From Spirochaetales bacterium (GTDB lineage: Bacteria; Spirochaetota; Spirochaetia; DSM-27196; SLST01): a stretch of DNA of 9,421 nucleotides. The notes beneath the pieces were generated by a model, which made no database searches, was not told the origin of the DNA, and was given only the letters and a program-made list of their open reading frames with translations. The translations under genes were made by a program, and so were the position numbers. The stretch is from positions 1 through 9,421 of the forward strand of contig DAOWMR010000081.1 in the NCBI GenBank assembly GCA_030642995.1, read 5' to 3'. This document shows, in pieces, positions 6,152 to 9,421 of the stretch; position 1 is the first letter of the stretch; each line of letters starts with the position of its first letter.

Positions 6152-7615
6152 CTACCGCGCCCCGGTCTCTTGCGGCACGGCCTCCACCGGGTTAGCGGCA
6201 ACGTACTCCACGGCAGCATCGATCATCTTCATGTTCATCTCTACCAGGTTCTTCCGCTTCAATGAGTGCGGAACGACATGTCGGAGCGTTTCCACACATG
6301 GAAAGCCTTCCAGGAGCGCGTGGATCGTCAAGACAATGACGTTTGCCGCGCCCAGGAACCCCAGTTTCTGCGCCATGTCTGATGCAGGTACCGGATAGAA
6401 CCTGAGGTCCTTCCGCGTGGCCGTTCGAGAGATCATTGATGAATTCGCAATGATCAGACCTCCCGGAACCACCTGATCCTCAAACGCATCGAGCGAGGGG
6501 CCGTTCATTGCAATGAGCGTCGTCGGACGGTTCACCAGCGGCGAACCAATAGCTTCCGTGCTCACAATCACACTGGCATTCGCCGTGCCGCCGCGCATCT
6601 CAGGCCCATACGATGGGAGCCACGTTGCATGGAGCCCCGTTGTGATCGCACAGTTTGCCAGGAGCACTCCGGCAGACATGACGCCCTGACCGCCGAACCC
6701 GGCGATTTTCACGAACTGATCGGTGAGCTCGGCGACCGGTTTGTCGGCTTCCAGATCTCGCTGCGTGGAGAGTGTGGTGTACAACGTCTCGTCATCCATC
6801 ATGGCCGGAGTCATGGACAGCCTCGCCGTTTCGGCTGATTCCTTCACTTCCGGCGCGTCTACATCCCGGAAATTCCCGATGGGAAAGATCGGCTCAAGGT
6901 GCTCCACCACCCAATTCCGAGCTTCAATCGGAGTCATCTTCCAGTTGATGGGACACGGAGAGAGAATCTCGACGAAGCTGAAGCCCTTGCCGTCTATCTG
7001 GTTCTTCAGTGCCTTTCGGACGGCCTTTCGCGCCCTTAGGACTTTCTTTCCGTCGGCGAGTGAGACACGCTCAACGTACACCGGGGTCTTCAGCGCGCTG
7101 ATCAGCTCGCACATGCCGATTGGATTGCCGTCACGGCGAAGATTGCGACCCATAGGCGTGGTCATTGTCTTCTGACCAACCAGGGTAGTCGGTGCCATCT
7201 GGCCGCCGGTCATTCCGTAGATGGCGTTGTTGACGAAGTAGACGGTGATGTTCTCACCACGGTTTGCGGCATGGATGATCTCTGCGGTTCCAATGCCGGC
7301 GAGATCCCCGTCACCCTGATAGCTGATCACGATTGAGTCGGGATGGGTTCGGCGCACTGCCGACGCCACCGCCGGCGCTCGGCCATGGGAGCATTGGATG
7401 TTCCCCGTGTCGAAGTAGTAGTACGCGAACACGCTACATCCAACCGGGCTGCAGAAAATGGTTCGATCCTGGACACCGAATTCGTCTATGGCCTCCGCTA
7501 TGAGTTTGTGCGCAGTGCCATGACCACACCCCGGACAGTAGTGGGTTACTTTCTGTCCAGGGCCCTTTCGTTCAAAGACATCGTAGAAGCTTTGAGGTTT
7601 CTCGTATTTGACCAT
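6152..7615 (-). CDS. vorA: 2-oxoacid:ferredoxin oxidoreductase, fused beta (TPP) and gamma subunits
   Basis: This 487-residue polypeptide joins two subunits that are separate in many homologues. Residues about 1-250 are the thiamine-pyrophosphate (beta) part: YCPGCGHGT (26-34), FCSPVGCSVF (54-63), CSHGRAPAVA (75-84) and the TPP motif GDGDLAGIGTAEIIHAANRG (101-120) running to VNN (128-130). A linker of about 50 residues follows. Residues about 301-480 are the gamma part, with FVKIAGFGGQGVMSAGVLLA (301-320) and YGPEMRGGTANASVIVS (336-352). With the alpha and ferredoxin subunits it oxidatively decarboxylates 2-oxoacids to acyl-CoA and reduces ferredoxin. There is no stop or frameshift at the junction. 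The start is set by AGGAG six bases upstream, nine bases after the alpha-gene stop. Neighbouring buk/ptb favour branched-chain substrates (Vor), but 2-oxoglutarate (Kor) cannot be excluded by sequence alone. Confidence 0.92.
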   Translation of the reverse strand: MVKYEKPQSFYDVFERKGPGQKVTHYCPGCGHGTAHKLIAEAIDEFGVQDRTIFCSPVGCSVFAYYYFDTGNIQCSHGRAPAVASAVRRTHPDSIVISYQGDGDLAGIGTAEIIHAANRGENITVYFVNNAIYGMTGGQMAPTTLVGQKTMTTPMGRNLRRDGNPIGMCELISALKTPVYVERVSLADGKKVLRARKAVRKALKNQIDGKGFSFVEILSPCPINWKMTPIEARNWVVEHLEPIFPIGNFRDVDAPEVKESAETARLSMTPAMMDDETLYTTLSTQRDLEADKPVAELTDQFVKIAGFGGQGVMSAGVLLANCAITTGLHATWLPSYGPEMRGGTANASVIVSTEAIGSPLVNRPTTLIAMNGPSLDAFEDQVVPGGLIIANSSMISRTATRKDLRFYPVPASDMAQKLGFLGAANVIVLTIHALLEGFPCVETLRHVVPHSLKRKNLVEMNMKMIDAAVEYVAANPVEAVPQETGAR

Positions 7616-7624
7616 TGATGACTC

Positions 7625-8695
7625 CTATCTCACTGCGCCGGCGATATCGGCAAATCCGGCAACGACTTCTTCCATCACGTCCTCGGTGGTCGGAACTTCG
7701 CCACCAAGCCAGTTGCACCGCGTGACCTCAACACTATCCGGCAGTGCAAGCTCCACGTCCTCGGCCATCATGCCGGTATTGAGCTCAACAACCGCGGCTC
7801 GTCTGAGTACGCCACCACGCCCGAGTTCGGCCAGCCGCTTTCTCGGAAACGGAAACAGAGTTTTGGGCCGGAGCAGTCCGACCTTGATCCCATCTGCGCG
7901 AAGACGCTGAACTGCGGTCAGACTGACACGGGCACTGATTCCGAAAGCCACGATGAGCAACTCGGCATCCTCAGTATCAAGCTCTTCCCAATCGGTAATC
8001 TCGGTTTCCATCTGTTCGTACTTCGCTTTCAGAGCGAGATTGAGATCAGACATGTCCTTGGTGCTCATTCTTATTGATGTAATGAGATTGCCTCTGCTCT
8101 CGGCATCGCCGTACAGTGCCCATTCCTTGTGCAGTCCGTGTTTCACCTCGGTCGGAAGCTCCACCGGTTCCATCATCTGACCGATGTATGCGTCCGAGAG
8201 GATGAACACCGTGGCACGATACCGGTCTGCTATCTCAAATGCCCCATAGGTGAAATCACACATCTCCTGGGCTGAGTTTGGAGCAAGGACCACGTTCCGG
8301 AAGTTCCCATGGCCCCCGCCTTTGACGACGGCGTTGTAATCGCTCTGCTCCGGCCAGATGTTCCCAAGGCCCGGGCCCGCCCGCTGCACGTCAACAATGA
8401 CACAGGGCAATTCCGAACCGGCCATGTAGGAGATCCCTTCGGCCATGAGACTGATCCCGGGTCCCGAGGATGCGGTCATCACCCGTGCGCCGGCGCCTGC
8501 TGCCCCGTAGAGCATATTGATGGCGCTCACCTCGCTCTCGGCCTGGAGAAAGTGACGACCGGCCTTGTTGAACAAGTCGGCGCCTGCGTGAGCGATCTCG
8601 CTCGCAGGAGTTATCGGATACCCGAAGAAATGGGTCGCACCACCGAGGAGCGCCCCGTGGATGACCGCCTCATTTCCTTTCATCAACTGTTTCAT
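7625..8695 (-). CDS. vorB: 2-oxoacid:ferredoxin oxidoreductase alpha subunit, VorB type
   Basis: This 356-residue protein carries the pyrimidine-binding domain of the thiamine enzyme and the C-terminal transketolase-like domain, the length usual for proteins annotated VorB (3-methyl-2-oxobutanoate dehydrogenase). Visible family motifs are MKGNEAVIHGALLGG (5-19), FFGYPITPASEI (23-34), the cofactor-contacting region AESEVSAINMLYGAAGAGAR (52-71), TASSGPGISLMAEGISYMAG (74-93), VDVQRAGPGLGNIWPEQSDY (101-120) and LRPKTLFPFP (275-284). It forms the active site together with the beta part encoded next. Its ATG overlaps the ferredoxin gene's TGA by the four bases ATGA (8692-8695), and GAGGAG lies upstream, so coupled translation is expected. 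A KorA reading (2-oxoglutarate, with succinyl-CoA product) is the main alternative. Family confident, substrate inferred. Confidence 0.92.
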   Translation of the reverse strand: MKQLMKGNEAVIHGALLGGATHFFGYPITPASEIAHAGADLFNKAGRHFLQAESEVSAINMLYGAAGAGARVMTASSGPGISLMAEGISYMAGSELPCVIVDVQRAGPGLGNIWPEQSDYNAVVKGGGHGNFRNVVLAPNSAQEMCDFTYGAFEIADRYRATVFILSDAYIGQMMEPVELPTEVKHGLHKEWALYGDAESRGNLITSIRMSTKDMSDLNLALKAKYEQMETEITDWEELDTEDAELLIVAFGISARVSLTAVQRLRADGIKVGLLRPKTLFPFPRKRLAELGRGGVLRRAAVVELNTGMMAEDVELALPDSVEVTRCNWLGGEVPTTEDVMEEVVAGFADIAGAVR

Positions 8696-8946
8696 GAGGC
8701 CATCTCCTCAGAGGTTGCATCCTTGTACACGGTAATCGCACCGGGTTCCGGACACACGTAGAAGCAGAGGCCGCAGGCCGTGCAATCGTACTTCTCGAAC
8801 CGGGCATATTGATACCCCAGTATGTTGATCTTTGAGCCAATCACGATGCAATGGGTTGGGCAGGTCTCCACGCAGAGCCTACACCCCTTACATTGATCAG
8901 CTTCGATGCGCACGTAGTTGATACGCTTCGCTGTCTCACTTGCCAT
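8692..8946 (-). CDS. vorC: Two-[4Fe-4S] ferredoxin subunit of the 2-oxoacid oxidoreductase
   Basis: This 84-residue protein has two classic 4Fe-4S motifs: CKGCRLCVETCP (Cys19, 22, 25, 29) and CTACGLCFYVCPEP (Cys55, 58, 61, 65). It is the electron-wire (delta) subunit that passes electrons from the thiamine centre to soluble ferredoxin. All eight ligands are present. It begins two bases after the stop of the Cys-rich gene (TAG, AT, ATG) with a GGGG-type ribosome site about 10 bases before the start, and its stop overlaps the alpha-subunit start. The gene order delta, alpha, beta-gamma is common for Vor/Kor complexes. A stand-alone ferredoxin is possible but the placement makes the subunit role much likelier. 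Confidence 0.92.
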   Translation of the reverse strand: MASETAKRINYVRIEADQCKGCRLCVETCPTHCIVIGSKINILGYQYARFEKYDCTACGLCFYVCPEPGAITVYKDATSEEMAS

Positions 8947-8948
8947 AT

Positions 8949-9421
8949 CTAAATCCCCTTGAACTGGTCTTCTTCACCATACCCGAAGTAGTTGATCTCG
9001 CTGATCAACTTGTTGAGATGTTGCGGCACGCCACCAACCACGATGCTGTGTTCGGGACAGCCGAGTTTGGCGCACACGTACACGAAGTTGTTCTCGCCCG
9101 GCAGATGGAAGAGAAAATTCTTCTGCGAATCACACTCCATCCGTCCGCACGGGCGCTCAACGGTGAGACTGACTCCACACGTCGGGCAGTGAGCTTCGAT
9201 GTGGATCAGGTCTTCCGATGGGGTCGGGAGGAAGTCATACAGCTTTGCGTGGCTTCCCCAGAATGCATCAATGAAGATCTGGCCGGCGCCGTTTGGGCGT
9301 TCAACCGCGATCTTGATTGAGGGCTCGTCATGGATCCGGACGGACTCGGCCATCAGGCTGTGACCATTCGGACAGGACAACTCCTCCACTACAAGGAACT
9401 CCTTGCCATGCCGGTGGATGA
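8949..9421 (-). CDS. Cys-rich, probably metal-binding protein, 5' end probably outside window
   Basis: At least 146 residues are visible from a GTG at 9387-9389, but the frame stays open to the right edge with plausible sequence (HGKEFLVVEELSCPNGHSL), so the true start is probably beyond the window. Numbering from the GTG, Cys occur at 6 (CPNGH), 68 and 71 (HCPTCGVSL), 81 and 86, and 106 and 111 (CAKLGC), with His114. CPxCG knuckles of this kind usually bind zinc or iron; a rubredoxin-like or zinc-ribbon fold is the best guess. The protein has no signal peptide in the visible part. Its stop (8949-8951) is two bases before the ferredoxin-subunit start, tying it to the oxidoreductase operon. 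I do not recognise a named family; similar Cys-rich proteins occur in anaerobes. Function is unknown. Confidence 0.72.
   Translation of the reverse strand, partial: IHRHGKEFLVVEELSCPNGHSLMAESVRIHDEPSIKIAVERPNGAGQIFIDAFWGSHAKLYDFLPTPSEDLIHIEAHCPTCGVSLTVERPCGRMECDSQKNFLFHLPGENNFVYVCAKLGCPEHSIVVGGVPQHLNKLISEINYFGYGEEDQFKGI

Noticed and set aside
6142..6219. Longer start for buk
   Set aside because: The extra 26 residues overlap the oxidoreductase C-terminus and precede the conserved Buk N-terminus (MKTNQPLILALNPGS), which already begins at the expected place.

Overview
The window reads as chromosomal DNA from an anaerobic, fermentative bacterium, and every gene I accept lies on the minus strand. 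The combination of a ferredoxin-dependent 2-oxoacid oxidoreductase with Ptb and Buk, a LEA-type-2 lipoprotein with a relaxed lipobox and a YghO-like acetyltransferase would fit a free-living spirochaete. That assignment is inference from gene content, not from a marker gene. Base composition is moderately GC-rich in the metabolic operon and nearer 50% in the sensor kinase at the left edge.

In transcription order, from right to left, the first block runs from about 9421 to 1677. It holds nine tightly packed genes: a Cys-rich protein cut by the window edge, a two-cluster ferredoxin subunit (vorC-like), the alpha subunit (vorB), a fused beta-gamma subunit (vorA-like plus gamma), butyrate kinase (buk), phosphate butyryltransferase (ptb), an unrecognised 145-residue protein, a two-domain GNAT/YghO-like protein, and a lipoprotein with two LEA2/WHy repeats. 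Gaps range from a 4-base overlap to about 13 bases, so a single operon is likely. The core forms a complete energy module. A branched-chain (or other) 2-oxoacid plus CoA gives acyl-CoA, CO2 and reduced ferredoxin. Ptb turns acyl-CoA into acyl-phosphate, and Buk makes ATP and the free (branched) fatty acid.

The second block is a 185-base AT-rich spacer (1492-1676) followed by one unrecognised 193-residue protein (910-1491) with a textbook AGGAGG ribosome site and a GTG start. It ends 15 bases before a near-perfect 18-bp inverted repeat (854-894).

The third block, 862 down to 1, encodes the N-terminal part of a membrane sensor histidine kinase: about five membrane segments, a coiled coil and a HisKA_2-type H-box. 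It is cut by the left edge before its ATPase domain. Its most plausible start codon lies inside the inverted repeat, which is the most unusual regulatory arrangement in the window. I found no RNA genes, CRISPR arrays, insertion sequences or phage genes.
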